A stretch of DNA of 64,000 nucleotides from Streptomyces spiroverticillatus (GTDB lineage: Bacteria > Actinomycetota > Actinomycetes > Streptomycetales > Streptomycetaceae), in NCBI GenBank assembly GCA_014650415.1, contig BMUX01000004.1, positions 124,001-188,000 of the forward strand, read 5' to 3'. How positions within the stretch are numbered: position 1 is the first letter of the stretch; each line of letters begins with the position of its first letter. Position numbers and translations under genes: made by a program. Positions 16,756-31,221 of the stretch are shown piece after piece. The notes below the pieces were generated by a model that worked only from the letters and a program-made list of their open reading frames with translations, ran no database searches and was not told where the DNA came from.

Positions 16756-21200
<4,445 letters not shown>

Positions 21201-21204
<4 letters not shown>

Positions 21205-24029
21205 GCGGGGAGCACGTGCCGGACCCGGGGGGCCTCACGGAGGGGGCCGGGACCAGGGGCGCGACGGGGCTCACGGGGGAGCCCGGGGCCCCGGACACAA
21301 CGGACCTCACGGAGGAGGAGCCCGGAGCCCTGGACACGATGGACCTCACCGGGGAGCCCGGAACCCGCGACACGACGGACCTCGCGGAGGAGCCCGGAGC
21401 CCTGGACACGCCCGGCCGGGCACCCTCCAGGCCCGGCCCGCCGGTGCCCGGCCCGGCCGCGCCGCACAGGGGCCCGTCGAGCGACCCGGCCGACCTTCCC
21501 GGCGCAGGCTTCCTCGCAAGCCACCCGCCCTACGGAACGGATGCCGCACCCGGCACCAACCCCGCCGACCTCCCCGGCGCAGGCTTCCTCGCGAACCACC
21601 CGCCCCACGGAACGGACCCCGCCCCCGGCACCGGCCCCACCCCGTCCGCCCGTTCCGCCGCACCCGGAGCCGTTCCCTTCCCCTCCGCTCGCGGCGCGCA
21701 CCCCTCGCCCCGGCCGCTGGATGCCCTCGCGTCCACCATCGAGCAGTTGCGGCGGGATCTGACGCTCGCCCAGGAGTCCGCCGACGCACGGGCGTTGATC
21801 GGGATCGCCACCGGAATCCTCGTCGAGCGCGGGCAGGGCGGGCCCGCCGAGGCCGCCCTGCATCTGGAGCGCCTCGCCGAGTCGGCCAGGGTGCCGCTGC
21901 TCGAGCTGGCGGCCGACATCGTCAACGGGGCCGCCGGGGACCATGTGGCGGAGGCCCTTCCCGTGTCCGCGTACCCGTCGCCGTCCGCGTCGGACACCGG
22001 CACCAAGCCCGGTACCGTGCTGCGGCTGCGGGCCGCCGAGACCGGCTCGATGACCGGCGACGCGCAGACCGCCGCCCAGTCCCTGTTCGAGCAGGCCCTC
22101 GCCCCGCTGGGCGCGAGCGCGCTGGCACTGTGGGCGGCCGGACGCGACGGCGCGCTGATACTGGCCGGGCACGCGGGCTTCTCGCGCGGCGAGGCCGAGC
22201 GCTGGCGATACGTTCCGCCGGGCGTCGGGACCTGGTCGCAGCAGGTGCTGACCGAGCGCCGCCCGCGCTGGTACGGGACGCTGCCGCCCGGCACCCCCGG
22301 CATCGGGCTGCGGCACGGCACCGACGGGGCGCGCAGCATCCTGCCCGCCGAGGTGGGCGGCCGCATCCTGGGCGTACTGGAAGTGTGCTGGCCGCAGCCG
22401 CAGCCGCCGCTGACGACCGCCGCGACCCGGCAGCTCGACGCCCTCGCGGACCTGTGCGCGCACACCCTGCCGGGCACGGACGTGTCGGCCGAGTCGGCCG
22501 GCTGGCCGCCGGACGAGCAGGCGGGCCCGCTCGCCGACCTCGCCGACGGCCTCCTCGACCCGGCCCTGGTGCTGCTGCCGCTGCTGGACGACCGCAACGA
22601 GGTGGTCGACTTCCACATCGCGTACACCAACGAGCGCTTCGCCGACCTCGCGGGCCGCTCCCGGGCCGTACTGACGGGCATGCGCTGGCTGGAGGCGTAC
22701 CCACTGAGTGCCCATCAGGGCGGGCTGTACGAGCACCTGTTGAGGGTGCATGCGACGGGCGAGCCGTTCCGGGCGGGGCGGATGACGCTCAACTCCCAGG
22801 TGGACGAGGTGCCGTTGGTGTCGGTGGCCTCGGTCGGGGTCGGCCGGTACGGCGACAGTGTGCTGCTGAGCTGGCGGCTGGAGGACGAGGCGTCCCGGCT
22901 CGCTTCCCTGCTCCAGCACGCCCAACGCCTGGGCCGCATCGGCGGGTTCGAGGAGAACGCCGTCACCGGTGACATCCTCTGGAACGGCCAGCTCTTCACC
23001 CTCTTCGGCCTGCCGCCCAGCTCCTCCCCCGTACCGCTGGAGCGTCTGCACCACCACGCGCACGACGACGACTCGGTGGCCATCGGCCGCTTCCTGCGCA
23101 CGCTGCTGCACCACCGCCACTCGGCGTCCGCGGCCTTCCGGCTGCGGCGTGCCGACGGGGTGATGCGGCACATCCGTATCGTCGCCGAACCCGTCACCGA
23201 CCCCGCCGGGAACATCCTCTCCGTACGGGGCGCCTACCAGGACGTCTCCTCCCAGCACTGGACCGAGGTGGCGCTCGCCGCGACCCGGGACCGGCTGGCG
23301 GACTCCGAGGAGCAGTCGGCGGCCCGCTCCCGGCTGGCCCTCCAGCTCCAGCAGGCGATCATGCCGCCGACCCGGGACGCGGTGGACACCGCCGGGCTGC
23401 TGGTGGCCGTGCGCTACCGGCCCGCCGAGGAGGAGCACCTGGTCGGCGGCGACTGGTACGACGCGGTGGCGCTGCCCACCGGCAAGGTGCTGCTGGCCGT
23501 CGGCGACGTCGCCGGGCACGGCATCGACGCGGCGACCGGCATGGTCGTGCTGCGCAACGCCCTGCGCGGGCTCGCCGCTACGGGCGCGGGCCCGGCCCAG
23601 CTGCTCGGCTGGCTGAACTCGGTGGCCCACCACCTCACCGAGCAGGTCACCGCCACCGCGATCTGCGGTGTGTACGACCCGCAGACCCGGCTGCTGCGCT
23701 GGGCGCGGGCGGGCCACCCGCCGCCGGTGCTGGTGCGCGACGGGGCGGCTGCGGCGCTGCCGATGCCGCCGGGCATACTGCTCGGTGCGGTCGGCGAGGC
23801 TCCGTACACGGAGAACGACCTCGTGCTGGAGCCGGGCGACCGGCTGCTGATGTACACGGACGGGCTCATCGAACGGCGCGACCGCACGGTCCAGGAGTCC
23901 CTGGAGCAGCTGCTGTCGCTGGCGGGCACCGCCCCGCCGGAGCTGGAGAAGCACCTGGACCGGCTGCTGACCCACAGCCGCTCGGACACCGACGACGACA
24001 CGTGTCTGATCGGCATCGAGGTCCGCTGA
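21201..24029 (+). CDS. PP2C-type (SpoIIE) phosphatase with ANTAR, GAF and PAS domains
   Basis: The 942-residue protein starts with a ~170-residue disordered region containing degenerate repeats (EPGALDTxDLT; DPADLPGAGFLA twice). An ANTAR-like helical domain covers ~175-240 (ARALIGIATGILVERGQG), then GAF (~265-435) and two PAS-like regions (~450-690). The C-terminal SpoIIE phosphatase (~713-942) has QQAIMPP, GGDWYDA, GDVAGHGIDAA, TDGLIERR and DDDTCLIGI, the metal-binding set of active PP2C enzymes, which dephosphorylate serine residues of anti-sigma antagonists. The ATG overlaps the kinase stop (ATGA), so stoichiometric expression with the hybrid kinase is likely. ANTAR normally binds RNA terminators; a role here is inference. 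Confidence 0.92.
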
Positions 24030-24071
24030 ACCACCCGCCCTTCCTTTCATCTCCCCCGGAGCCTTTTTGCC

Positions 24072-25277
24072 ATGACCGCTGAGCTGATACCCGTCCAGAC
24101 GACCGCGGCCGCCGCCGACGCCGACGCCCGCAAGCAGCGGCTCCGCCGTCGCCTGGAGCGGCTGATCGGCATCGCGGCCACCGAGGGCAACCGCCTCACG
24201 GCGCTGCGCAACGGCGACGAGATCTTCCCGGCGATGCTGGGCGCGATCGAGAAGGCCGAGCACACGATCGACATGATGACGTTCGTGTACTGGAAGGGCG
24301 ACATCGCCCGGGACTTCGCCTTCGCCCTGTCCGCGCGGGCGCGGGCGGGGGTCCGCGTACGCCTCCTCCTCGACGGTTTCGGCAGCCGGCTGATCGACAA
24401 GGAGCTCCTGTCCGAGATGGACGCGGCGGGCGTCCGGGTGGCGTGGTTCCGCCCGCCGCTGCGCCTTTCCCCGTTCAAGCAGAACCACCGCTGCCACCGC
24501 AAGGCGCTGGTCGTGGACGAGCAGATCGCGTTCACCGGCGGGGTCGGCATCGCCGAGGAGTGGTGCGGCGACGCCCGCAACCCGCAGGAGTGGCGGGACA
24601 CCCACGTCGAGCTCAGGGGACCTGCGGTCGACGGCATCGCGGCGGCGTTCGCGCAGAACTGGGCGGAGTGCGACGAGGACCTCTTCGACACGCACGACCG
24701 TTTCGTGGAGCACCCCCGCCAGGGCGACGCGGTGGTGCAGGTGGTGCGCGGTTCGGCGAGCTTCGGCTGGCAGGACATGCAGACGCTGCTGCGGGTGGTG
24801 CTGGAGTCGGCGGAGGTACGGGTGAGGCTGGCGACGGCGTACTTCTCGCCCGACCCGTACTTCATCGAGCTGCTGTGCGCGACGGCCCGGCGCGGGGTGG
24901 AGGTGGAGATCCTGGTGCCCGGACCGTACACCGACAAGAGGGTCTGTCAGTTGGCCGGTGAGCAGCACTACGAGGAGCTGACGGCCTGCGGAGTGAAGAT
25001 CTGGCACTTCCAGCCGACGATGATGCACGCGAAGGTCATCACGGTGGACGGGGTGGCCGCGCTGACCGGCTCCACGAACTTCAACCGGCGCTCCCTCGAC
25101 CACGACGAGGAGGTCATGCTGGCGGTCCTGGACGAGGAGTTCACGGCTGTGCTCGACGCCCACTTCGACGAGGACGTGACGCGCAGCGAGGCGATCGACG
25201 GCGGCAAGTGGAAGCGCCGGGGCACGTTCCAGCGGCTGCGGGAGGCGGCGGTCACGCCGATCCGGCGCTACCTGTAG
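24072..25277 (+). CDS. Phospholipase D-like / cardiolipin synthase family protein
   Basis: The 401-residue protein has both HKD motifs of the PLD superfamily: CHRKALVVD (His142, Lys144, Asp149) followed by TGG, and MHAKVITVD (His319, Lys321, Asp326) followed by TGSTNFNRRS. In bacteria this layout is typical of cardiolipin synthases using phosphatidyl transfer, but the N-terminal membrane helices of ClsA are absent, so a peripheral ClsB-like enzyme or phospholipase is likely. ATG 24072 has GGAG about ten bases upstream. It follows the phosphatase by 42 bp and probably belongs to that operon. Its last 26 bases overlap the convergent YihY gene. Confidence 0.9.
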   Translation: MTAELIPVQTTAAAADADARKQRLRRRLERLIGIAATEGNRLTALRNGDEIFPAMLGAIEKAEHTIDMMTFVYWKGDIARDFAFALSARARAGVRVRLLLDGFGSRLIDKELLSEMDAAGVRVAWFRPPLRLSPFKQNHRCHRKALVVDEQIAFTGGVGIAEEWCGDARNPQEWRDTHVELRGPAVDGIAAAFAQNWAECDEDLFDTHDRFVEHPRQGDAVVQVVRGSASFGWQDMQTLLRVVLESAEVRVRLATAYFSPDPYFIELLCATARRGVEVEILVPGPYTDKRVCQLAGEQHYEELTACGVKIWHFQPTMMHAKVITVDGVAALTGSTNFNRRSLDHDEEVMLAVLDEEFTAVLDAHFDEDVTRSEAIDGGKWKRRGTFQRLREAAVTPIRRYL

Positions 25278-26289
25278 CCGTGGCCGTCGGGGTGTCCCCC
25301 GCGCCGGGGTGCGGCGAATCCCCCTCGCCGCCCTGCCCGGGGTCGGGCCGCACCGGGTCGGTGATCCCGGCGCGGGCGGCCTCCAGCTGGGCGGCGAAGG
25401 CGATGCCGAGGAAGAGGGCGATGCCGGTGAGGTTGGCCCACAGCAGCAGCGCCACGAACGCGGTGAGCGGCCCGTACAACGCCCCGAAGGACCCGCTCTT
25501 CGCGACGTAGAACGTCAGCAGCCACGTCGCCCCGACCCACAGCACCAGATGCACCGCCGACCCGAACGCCAGCCAGGTGTACCCGGGTTGGCGTCTGCGC
25601 GGCGACCACCGCAGGACGACCGCCGACGCGACCCACGCCAGCAGCACCCCGGCGGGGATGTCCATGGCCTGCCACCACCCGAGCCACCCGTCCGACCACC
25701 CGAGCGCACCGGCGAGCGCCTCCCCGACGGCGTCCCCCGCCACGAGCACCAGGAATCCCAGCACGAGCGGCACCCCGGCCGCCATCGCCAGCAGCAGACT
25801 GCGCCCGTACTTCTGCGCGAAGGGCCGGTCCCGCTCGATCCCGTAGATCCGATTGGCCCCGCGCTCTATCTGAGCCATCGCGGACGTGAGGTTGACCAGC
25901 GCGAAGACCAGCCCCGTCCACATGGCGACGGCGCTCCACACGCCCGAGCCCGCGCTGCGCCGCGTCTCGCCGAAGGCGTCCGCGACGAGATCGGCACTGT
26001 TGCCGGGCACGATCCCGACGAGCGTCCGCTCGACGACCCGCCCCACCGCTTCGTTGTGCACGGTCGCCGCCGCACCGACGACCGCCACCAGGAACGGCAC
26101 GATGCCGAGCACGACCTGGTACCCGAGCGAGCGCGCGTTGCTGAACCCGTCGGCGTACCGGAACCGCGCGAAGGCGTCGAGCAGCAGCCGACGGCCGCCG
26201 TAGTGACGCAGGGCCATCAGTGCTTCGTCGCCGGAGAGTTCCTCCCCGATCATGTCCCGGGTCTGCGGGACATGAACAGCAGTTCCCAT
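25252..26289 (-). CDS. YihY/BrkB-family inner-membrane protein
   Basis: The 345-residue protein shows about six transmembrane helices (for example SLGYQVVLGIVPFLVAVVGAA and GLVFALVNLTSAMAQIERGANRIY) and the family motif region SGSFGALYGPLTAFVALLLWANLTGIALFLG. The family was long labelled RNase BN by mistake; its function is unknown, possibly transport. The C-terminus is a Gly/Pro/Thr-rich tail that overlaps the end of the convergent PLD gene by 26 bases. It lies 30 bp after the cellulase on the same strand and may be read through from it. Confidence 0.9.
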   Translation of the reverse strand: MGTAVHVPQTRDMIGEELSGDEALMALRHYGGRRLLLDAFARFRYADGFSNARSLGYQVVLGIVPFLVAVVGAAATVHNEAVGRVVERTLVGIVPGNSADLVADAFGETRRSAGSGVWSAVAMWTGLVFALVNLTSAMAQIERGANRIYGIERDRPFAQKYGRSLLLAMAAGVPLVLGFLVLVAGDAVGEALAGALGWSDGWLGWWQAMDIPAGVLLAWVASAVVLRWSPRRRQPGYTWLAFGSAVHLVLWVGATWLLTFYVAKSGSFGALYGPLTAFVALLLWANLTGIALFLGIAFAAQLEAARAGITDPVRPDPGQGGEGDSPHPGAGDTPTATATGSAGSA

Positions 26290-26319
26290 CCGGCATACGC
26301 TACAGCGGCACGGACCTGC

Positions 26320-27690
26320 CTAGCCCTCGGGGTTGGGCTCCCCCGGGGCGACCTGACCGGCGTCGCCCTCGTCCCCCGCCCGGCCGCCCGGCAGCACCGG
26401 CGGATTCGCCAGCCGTACGAGTTCCAGCGCCTGCTCGGGGAACCAGTCACCGGCCTTGGGGTCGACGGTGCCGCGCTCGGGGTCCTGGGGTCCTGCGGTG
26501 CCGCGCAGGCACAGTCCGTCGGACTCGCCCGGCGTCTTGATCCACAGCTTGGCGTCGTGCAGCGGGTCGCCGGTGCGGGTGGTGGGCCGGACGCCGAGGC
26601 CGCGTCCCGGCGGGTTGCACCAGTCCTGCGGGTCGGTGTACTTGCCCGCGGGCGGCGTCCACGCCCCCTTCCCGTTGCGGCTCGTGTCCGTGACGAAGTG
26701 CTTCATCTGGGAGGGCGGGGTGGTGACGTTCTTGTCGAGCCAGGCCTGGGCGGCGGCCTTGTCCCCCTTCTGCGAGGGGCACGCCTCGGCGTTTCCGCCC
26801 TTCTCGACGTACGCGATGCACGACGAAATCAGCTTCCCGTACCAGGAGTTGGCCTCGTCCGTCTGATAGTTGGACGCATTCGTGTAGAACCCCGTGGCGT
26901 TCTTGATGCCGCCCTTGATGAGCCGGGGGACGATGCTCGCGACGTCGTGCCAGCCGGCGTGCCCGGTGTCGAGGTAGACGCGGGTTTTCCGGAGGGCGGC
27001 CAGACTGCTGACGGCGTAGTTCACCTCCTCGTACCGGGCGGCGACCTTCTCCGCCTCCTCACCCTTCCCGCACTCGGAGGGCAGCAGGGCGAGGGCGTCC
27101 GGCTCCAGGACGACGATCGCGTCGCGCTTGCCGATGCCCTTGGCGACGCCGTCGATCCACGCCTTGTACTCGGCGGTGTTACTGGCGCCGCCCGCGGAGT
27201 AGTTGGAGCAGTCCCGGCCGGGGATGTTGTACAGGGCGAAGACGGGCATCGACCCGTCGATGCCGGCGTCCCGGGTGACGGCACGGGCGTCCTTCTCGAC
27301 GGCCTCGGGCGTCTGGTCGCCGTACCAGACCGCGTGCGGGGTCCGCACCATGCGGATGATCCCGGCGGCGTCGCGCACGCCGGCGGCGCTGCTGGTGAGT
27401 TTCAGGGCCTGCTTGTACGCATCCGGATTGGCCAGCGGGGTGTACAGCCGAGGGCTCCCGGCCAGCGCGGGCGCGGGCGGCCCGGCGGCGGGCTCGGGGG
27501 CGCCGGAGGCGGGGGCGGAGGTGAGGGCCCAGATGACGCCGGCCGCGAGCGGGGGCAGGGCGGCGAGGGCGAGCACGCGCGGCTTGGGGCGGCGGTGCCG
27601 GGCAGGGGGGCTCAGAGTGGGGACGGGGTGGTCACCGTACCGGGTGGTGCGATCGTGCGGCACGGGGCGGTCGTGCTGTTCGGGTCGCAT
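26320..27690 (-). CDS. Secreted glycoside hydrolase family 6 (cellulase/endoglucanase)
   Basis: The 456-residue protein has a basic N-terminus and a signal or anchor helix (~38-57, VLALAALPPLAAGVIWAL), a Pro/Ala linker and a GH6 catalytic domain from ~80. ALYNIPGRDCSNYSAGG puts Asp160 at the position of T. reesei Cel6A Asp175, and VVLEPDAL puts Asp198 at the general acid (Asp221 there). DTSRNGKG, DWCNPPGRGLG and LWIKTPGESDG are further GH6 motifs. The enzyme inverts beta-1,4-glucan bonds. No cellulose-binding module is present. ATG 27690 has GGAGAG five bases upstream. A 23-bp palindrome just upstream may be a CebR-like operator. Confidence 0.93.
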   Translation of the reverse strand: MRPEQHDRPVPHDRTTRYGDHPVPTLSPPARHRRPKPRVLALAALPPLAAGVIWALTSAPASGAPEPAAGPPAPALAGSPRLYTPLANPDAYKQALKLTSSAAGVRDAAGIIRMVRTPHAVWYGDQTPEAVEKDARAVTRDAGIDGSMPVFALYNIPGRDCSNYSAGGASNTAEYKAWIDGVAKGIGKRDAIVVLEPDALALLPSECGKGEEAEKVAARYEEVNYAVSSLAALRKTRVYLDTGHAGWHDVASIVPRLIKGGIKNATGFYTNASNYQTDEANSWYGKLISSCIAYVEKGGNAEACPSQKGDKAAAQAWLDKNVTTPPSQMKHFVTDTSRNGKGAWTPPAGKYTDPQDWCNPPGRGLGVRPTTRTGDPLHDAKLWIKTPGESDGLCLRGTAGPQDPERGTVDPKAGDWFPEQALELVRLANPPVLPGGRAGDEGDAGQVAPGEPNPEG

Positions 27691-27713
27691 GGGGCTCTCC
27701 GGGGTCGCAAGGG

Positions 27714-27736
27714 CGTGCGGGAGCGGTTCCCGCACG
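27714..27736. promoter_or_regulatory. Long inverted repeat upstream of the GH6 gene, CebR-like candidate operator
   Basis: Arms CGTGCGGGA (27714-27722) and TCCCGCACG (27728-27736) are perfect over 9 bp around GCGGT. The core GGGAGCGGTTCCC resembles the Streptomyces cellulose-regulator box TGGGAGCGCTCCCA but has one extra central base. It lies 24-46 bases upstream of the cellulase ATG. A 5'-UTR hairpin is the alternative. Confidence 0.5.
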
Positions 27737-28263
27737 AGAGTTGCCCAGGGCCATGTGCGCGTCAAGAGTGAGGGGGGTTCTGGGGGTGCCGCCGGGCCGG
27801 GATTTGATGGTGCATCAGGGGGTGGGGGGTGGCGAGCGGGGAGGGGCCGGTGGGGTGAGGGGGCGTCAGGCCCGCCGGGGGGTGGGGGTGGCTTCCGGGC
27901 CCGGGCCCGGTGCCGCGTGGGTCGCTTGACGCGGGGCGGGTCACTTCGGTGCGGGGTGGTCGGGTCGGCACCCGGTGCCGGGGCGGGTTTCGCCCCAGCC
28001 CCGCCCCTTCGCCTAAAGCGCTCGCCGCGCGGCTGGGTGGGTGGCTGGTCGCGCAGTTCCCCGCGCCCCTGGATGCCTGCGGCATCATTCAGCCCGTCCG
28101 GCGTTTGAGGACGCGCGGGCGCAGCCCGTGCAGGGGGAAAGGGGCGTAGCCCCATCAGGAACAGCAACCCACCACTCGCCCCGCAGGGTTTAGGTGAAGG
28201 GGTGGGGCTGGGGCGAAAACACCCCGGTACCGGGGACGGTACGGACAAGGCCCGCACCCCGCG
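27737..28263. repeat. Gene-free stretch with inverted copies of the dispersed intergenic repeats
   Basis: GTCGGCACCCGGTGCCG (~27963), CCCCAGCCCCGCCCCTTCGC (from ~27990), CTGGTCGCGCAGTTCCCCGC (from ~28046) and TTTAGGTGAAGGGGTGGGGC (from ~28190) are inverted or direct copies of modules found at 7.43-7.79 kb and 51.5 kb. Two copies of the TTTAGGTGAAGG module face each other here about 190 bp apart. I find no gene. Confidence 0.75.
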
Positions 28264-29427
28264 TCACGCCACCTCGGTGATACGCCCCACCTCGGCCTCG
28301 CGCAGCGCATGGTGGATCGGCGTATGAGCCCCCGTCAGGGAAACCCCCGTACCCCCACGCCGCACAGCGACGATCTCCGCAGCGATGGAAAGGGCGGTCT
28401 CCTCCGGCGTGCGCGCCCCCAGGTCCAGCCCGATCGGCGAGTGCAGCCGCCCCAGCTCCAGGTCGGAAACCCCCACCGCCCGAAGGCGGTCGTTCCGGTC
28501 CAGGTGGGTGCGGCGCGACCCCATCGCCCCCACGTACGCCACCGGCATCCGCAGCGCCAGCTCAAGAAGAGGGATGTCGAACTTCGCGTCGTGGGTCAGC
28601 ACGCACAGGACCGTCCGCGCATCGACCCCACCCGAGTCGCACGCCGAGGCGAGGTACCGGTGGGGCCAGTCCACGACCACCTCGTCCGCCCCCGGAAACC
28701 GCGCCCGCGTCGCGAAGACGGGCCGCGCGTCGCACACGGTGACGTGGTAGCCGAGGAACTTCCCCGCCCTCACCAGCGCCGCCGCGAAATCTATGGCCCC
28801 GAACACGATCATCCGGGGAGCCGGAACGCTCGACTCGACCAGCAGCGTCACCGGCGACCCGCACCGCGACCCGTCCGCGCCGATCTCGATCGGCCCCGTC
28901 CGCCCCGCGTCGAGCATCGCCCCGGCCTCGGCGACGGCGGTCCGGTCCAGCTCGGCAGGCCCGCCGAGCCCGCCCTCGTACGTACCGTCGGCCCGCACCA
29001 GGACGGCCCGGCCGAGGAGTTCCGCCGGACCCTGTGCCACCCGGGCGAGGGCCCCGGTGGAGCCCTCCGCAGCCGCCGCGCACGCCGCGGCGAGGACGTC
29101 ACGCTGCGGCGAGTCCGCCCGTACGGGAGTCACCAGGATGTCGATGACTCCCCCGCAGGACAGTCCGACCGCGAAGGCGTCCTCGTCGCTGTAGCCGTAG
29201 CTCTCGACGCGGCTGACCCCGTCGGCCAGGGCCTGCTTGCACAGTTCGTAGACCGAGCCCTCCACACATCCGCCGGAAACCGACCCGATGGCCTCGCCGT
29301 CACTGTCGACGGCGAGGGCCGCACCGGGCTGCCTCGGCGAGCTTCCGTTCGTGGCCACGACGGTCGCGACCGCGAACTCCCGTCCCTGCCGGGTCCACCG
29401 GTCCAGCTCTTCGGCGATGTCCAGCAC
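28264..29427 (-). CDS. xdhC: XdhC/CoxI-family molybdenum cofactor insertion factor for xanthine dehydrogenase
   Basis: The 387-residue protein matches the XdhC family, which binds molybdenum cofactor, helps its sulfuration and inserts it into xanthine dehydrogenase. ATVVATNGSSPRQPGA and GSVSGGCVEGSVYE are the N-terminal family motifs. The C-terminal half has a Rossmann region (MIVFGAIDFAAALVRAGKFLGYHVTVCDARPVFAT) and YVGAMGSRRTH. GTG 29427 has AAGGAG nine bases upstream, preferred over a longer ATG frame at 29472. It lies 70 bp after the permease and downstream of the three enzyme subunits on the same strand. Confidence 0.92.
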   Translation of the reverse strand: MLDIAEELDRWTRQGREFAVATVVATNGSSPRQPGAALAVDSDGEAIGSVSGGCVEGSVYELCKQALADGVSRVESYGYSDEDAFAVGLSCGGVIDILVTPVRADSPQRDVLAAACAAAAEGSTGALARVAQGPAELLGRAVLVRADGTYEGGLGGPAELDRTAVAEAGAMLDAGRTGPIEIGADGSRCGSPVTLLVESSVPAPRMIVFGAIDFAAALVRAGKFLGYHVTVCDARPVFATRARFPGADEVVVDWPHRYLASACDSGGVDARTVLCVLTHDAKFDIPLLELALRMPVAYVGAMGSRRTHLDRNDRLRAVGVSDLELGRLHSPIGLDLGARTPEETALSIAAEIVAVRRGGTGVSLTGAHTPIHHALREAEVGRITEVA

Positions 29428-29497
29428 GGGGGTTCTCCTTCGAGGGACGAGGAACGGATGTGTGGAGGGCACGGAACCGTACTTCTACCTCAACGTC

Positions 29498-30955
29498 CTA
29501 TCCGACGCCGAGCCAGCTCTCGATCGGGTGCAGGGCGAAGTAGACGACGAAGATCGCCGTCAGCGCCCACATGAACGCACCCAGCTCGCGGGCCTTGCCC
29601 TGGGCCACCTTGATGACGGTCCAGGCGATGACACCCGCGGCGACACCGGTGGTGATGGTGTACGTGAAGGGCATGAGGACGACCGTGAGGAACACCGGGA
29701 TGGCGGTGGCGCGGTCGGCCCAGTCCACGTGGCGGGCGTTCTGCATCATCATCGCGCCGATCACGACCAGGGCGGCGGACGCCACCTCGGCCGGGACGAT
29801 CGCGGTGAGCGGGGTGAAGAAGACGCAGGCCGCGAAGAAGAGGCCGGTGACGACCGCGGAGAGACCCGTACGGGCACCCTCCCCGACGCCCGTCGCGGAC
29901 TCCACGAACACGGTCTGGCCGGAGGCTCCGGTGACACCGCCGATGGCGCCTCCCGCGCCGTCGACGAACAGGGCCTTGGACAGACCGGGCATGCGGCCCT
30001 TGTCGTCGGCGAGCTTGGCTTCCGTACCGACGCCGATGATGGTCGCCATCGCGTCGAAGAAGCCCGCCAGGACCAGGGTGAAGACGATCATGCCGACGGT
30101 CAGGACGCCGATGTCGCCCCAGCCGGTGAACTCGACCTTGCCGAAGAGCGAGAAGTCCGGCATGGAGACCACACCGTCGATCTCCGGCGGACGGCCGTTG
30201 CTCCAGCCCTTGGCCGGGATGGGCGAGATCGCGTTGACGATGACGGCGATGACCGTGCCGACGACGATGCCGATGAGGATGGCCCCGGGGATGTTGCGGG
30301 CCTGGAGCGCGAAGATCAGCAGCAGGGTGACTGCGAAGATCAGGACGGGCCAGCCGGCGAGTTCACCGGCCGGGCCGAGCGAGAGCGGGGTCGCCTTGCC
30401 GGGGTGCACGAAACCGGCCTTGACCAGCCCGATCAGGGCGATGAAGAGGCCGATGCCCATGGTGATGCCATGCTTGAGCGGCAGCGGGATGGCGTTCATG
30501 ATCATCTCGCGGAGGCCGGTGACGACCAGCAGCATGATAACGACACCGTACATGATGCACATCGCCATGGCCTGTCCCCAGGTCATGTTCGGGGCGACCT
30601 GCGAGGCGAGCACGCCGGAGACGCTGAGTCCGGCGGCCAGGGCCAGCGGCACCTTGCCGACGAAGCCCATGAGGAGGGTGGTGACGGCCGCCGCGAAGGC
30701 GGTCGCGGTGATGAGCGCGGCGTTGCCGAGCACACCGCCCTTGGCGTCCGGGCCGCTGAGGATGACCGGGTTGAGCAGGAGGATGTACGCCATCGCCATG
30801 AAGGTGGTGATGCCGCCGCGCACCTCCCGGGCCACGGTGGACTGGCGCTTGGTTATGTGGAAGTACCGGTCGAGCCAAGAGCGGCCGGCGGGCTGGCGCG
30901 TACCCGCGCCGGCGTCCTCCGCCGTCGTCTTCGGCTCAGTGGACTGCTGGGTCAT
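29498..30955 (-). CDS. AzgA-type purine permease (NCS2/UraA superfamily)
   Basis: The 485-residue protein has about 12-14 transmembrane segments and the AzgA-like motifs RGGITTFMAMAYILLLNP near the N-terminus and GASGQTVFVESATGVGEGARTG in the C-terminal half. Such proteins import hypoxanthine, guanine or adenine by proton symport. Its position between the xanthine dehydrogenase subunits and XdhC supports a purine substrate. ATG 30955 (MTQQSTEP) has GGGAG about ten bases upstream; an eight-residue longer form starting at 30979 is possible. A 255-bp gap with a hairpin separates it from the enzyme genes, so it probably has its own promoter. Confidence 0.92.
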   Translation of the reverse strand: MTQQSTEPKTTAEDAGAGTRQPAGRSWLDRYFHITKRQSTVAREVRGGITTFMAMAYILLLNPVILSGPDAKGGVLGNAALITATAFAAAVTTLLMGFVGKVPLALAAGLSVSGVLASQVAPNMTWGQAMAMCIMYGVVIMLLVVTGLREMIMNAIPLPLKHGITMGIGLFIALIGLVKAGFVHPGKATPLSLGPAGELAGWPVLIFAVTLLLIFALQARNIPGAILIGIVVGTVIAVIVNAISPIPAKGWSNGRPPEIDGVVSMPDFSLFGKVEFTGWGDIGVLTVGMIVFTLVLAGFFDAMATIIGVGTEAKLADDKGRMPGLSKALFVDGAGGAIGGVTGASGQTVFVESATGVGEGARTGLSAVVTGLFFAACVFFTPLTAIVPAEVASAALVVIGAMMMQNARHVDWADRATAIPVFLTVVLMPFTYTITTGVAAGVIAWTVIKVAQGKARELGAFMWALTAIFVVYFALHPIESWLGVG

Positions 30956-31174
30956 GGTGCCTGGTCTCCCAAGGTTCATAGGGGCATCCCAAATACCGCT
31001 CCGGGCATGGGAATTCGGGGACTTTTACGAGGGCTGCACGACCCGGAGGACGGTCCGAGGTGAGCGCTGGGTGTTGCAACTACCGCCTGGAAAGCGGGCG
31101 TTGGACCCCGGGCGACGGGGCGGGTGGAACGGTGACATTCCGTGGAGGCAGCGCCGCCCGGGGAGTTCATGAGG

Positions 31175-31221
31175 TCCTGACGATGCGTCAGGGGCCGTGG
31201 GGTTCCGGGATCACGTCCCGG
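31175..31221 (-). terminator. Double hairpin at the end of the xanthine dehydrogenase genes
   Basis: CCGGGA/TCCCGG (31205-31210 with 31216-31221) spans the stop codon, and CCTGACG/CGTCAGG (31176-31182 with 31186-31192) follows on the minus strand. Together they form a plausible terminator before the permease gene. Confidence 0.5.

Noticed and set aside
27737..28263. Small genes in the repeat stretch
   Set aside because: Short open frames exist but lack ribosome binding sites and codon bias and lie within repeated modules.
30956..31210. Purine riboswitch upstream of the purine permease
   Set aside because: No purine aptamer core (three-way junction with conserved loops) is visible; only a terminator-like hairpin from the upstream genes.
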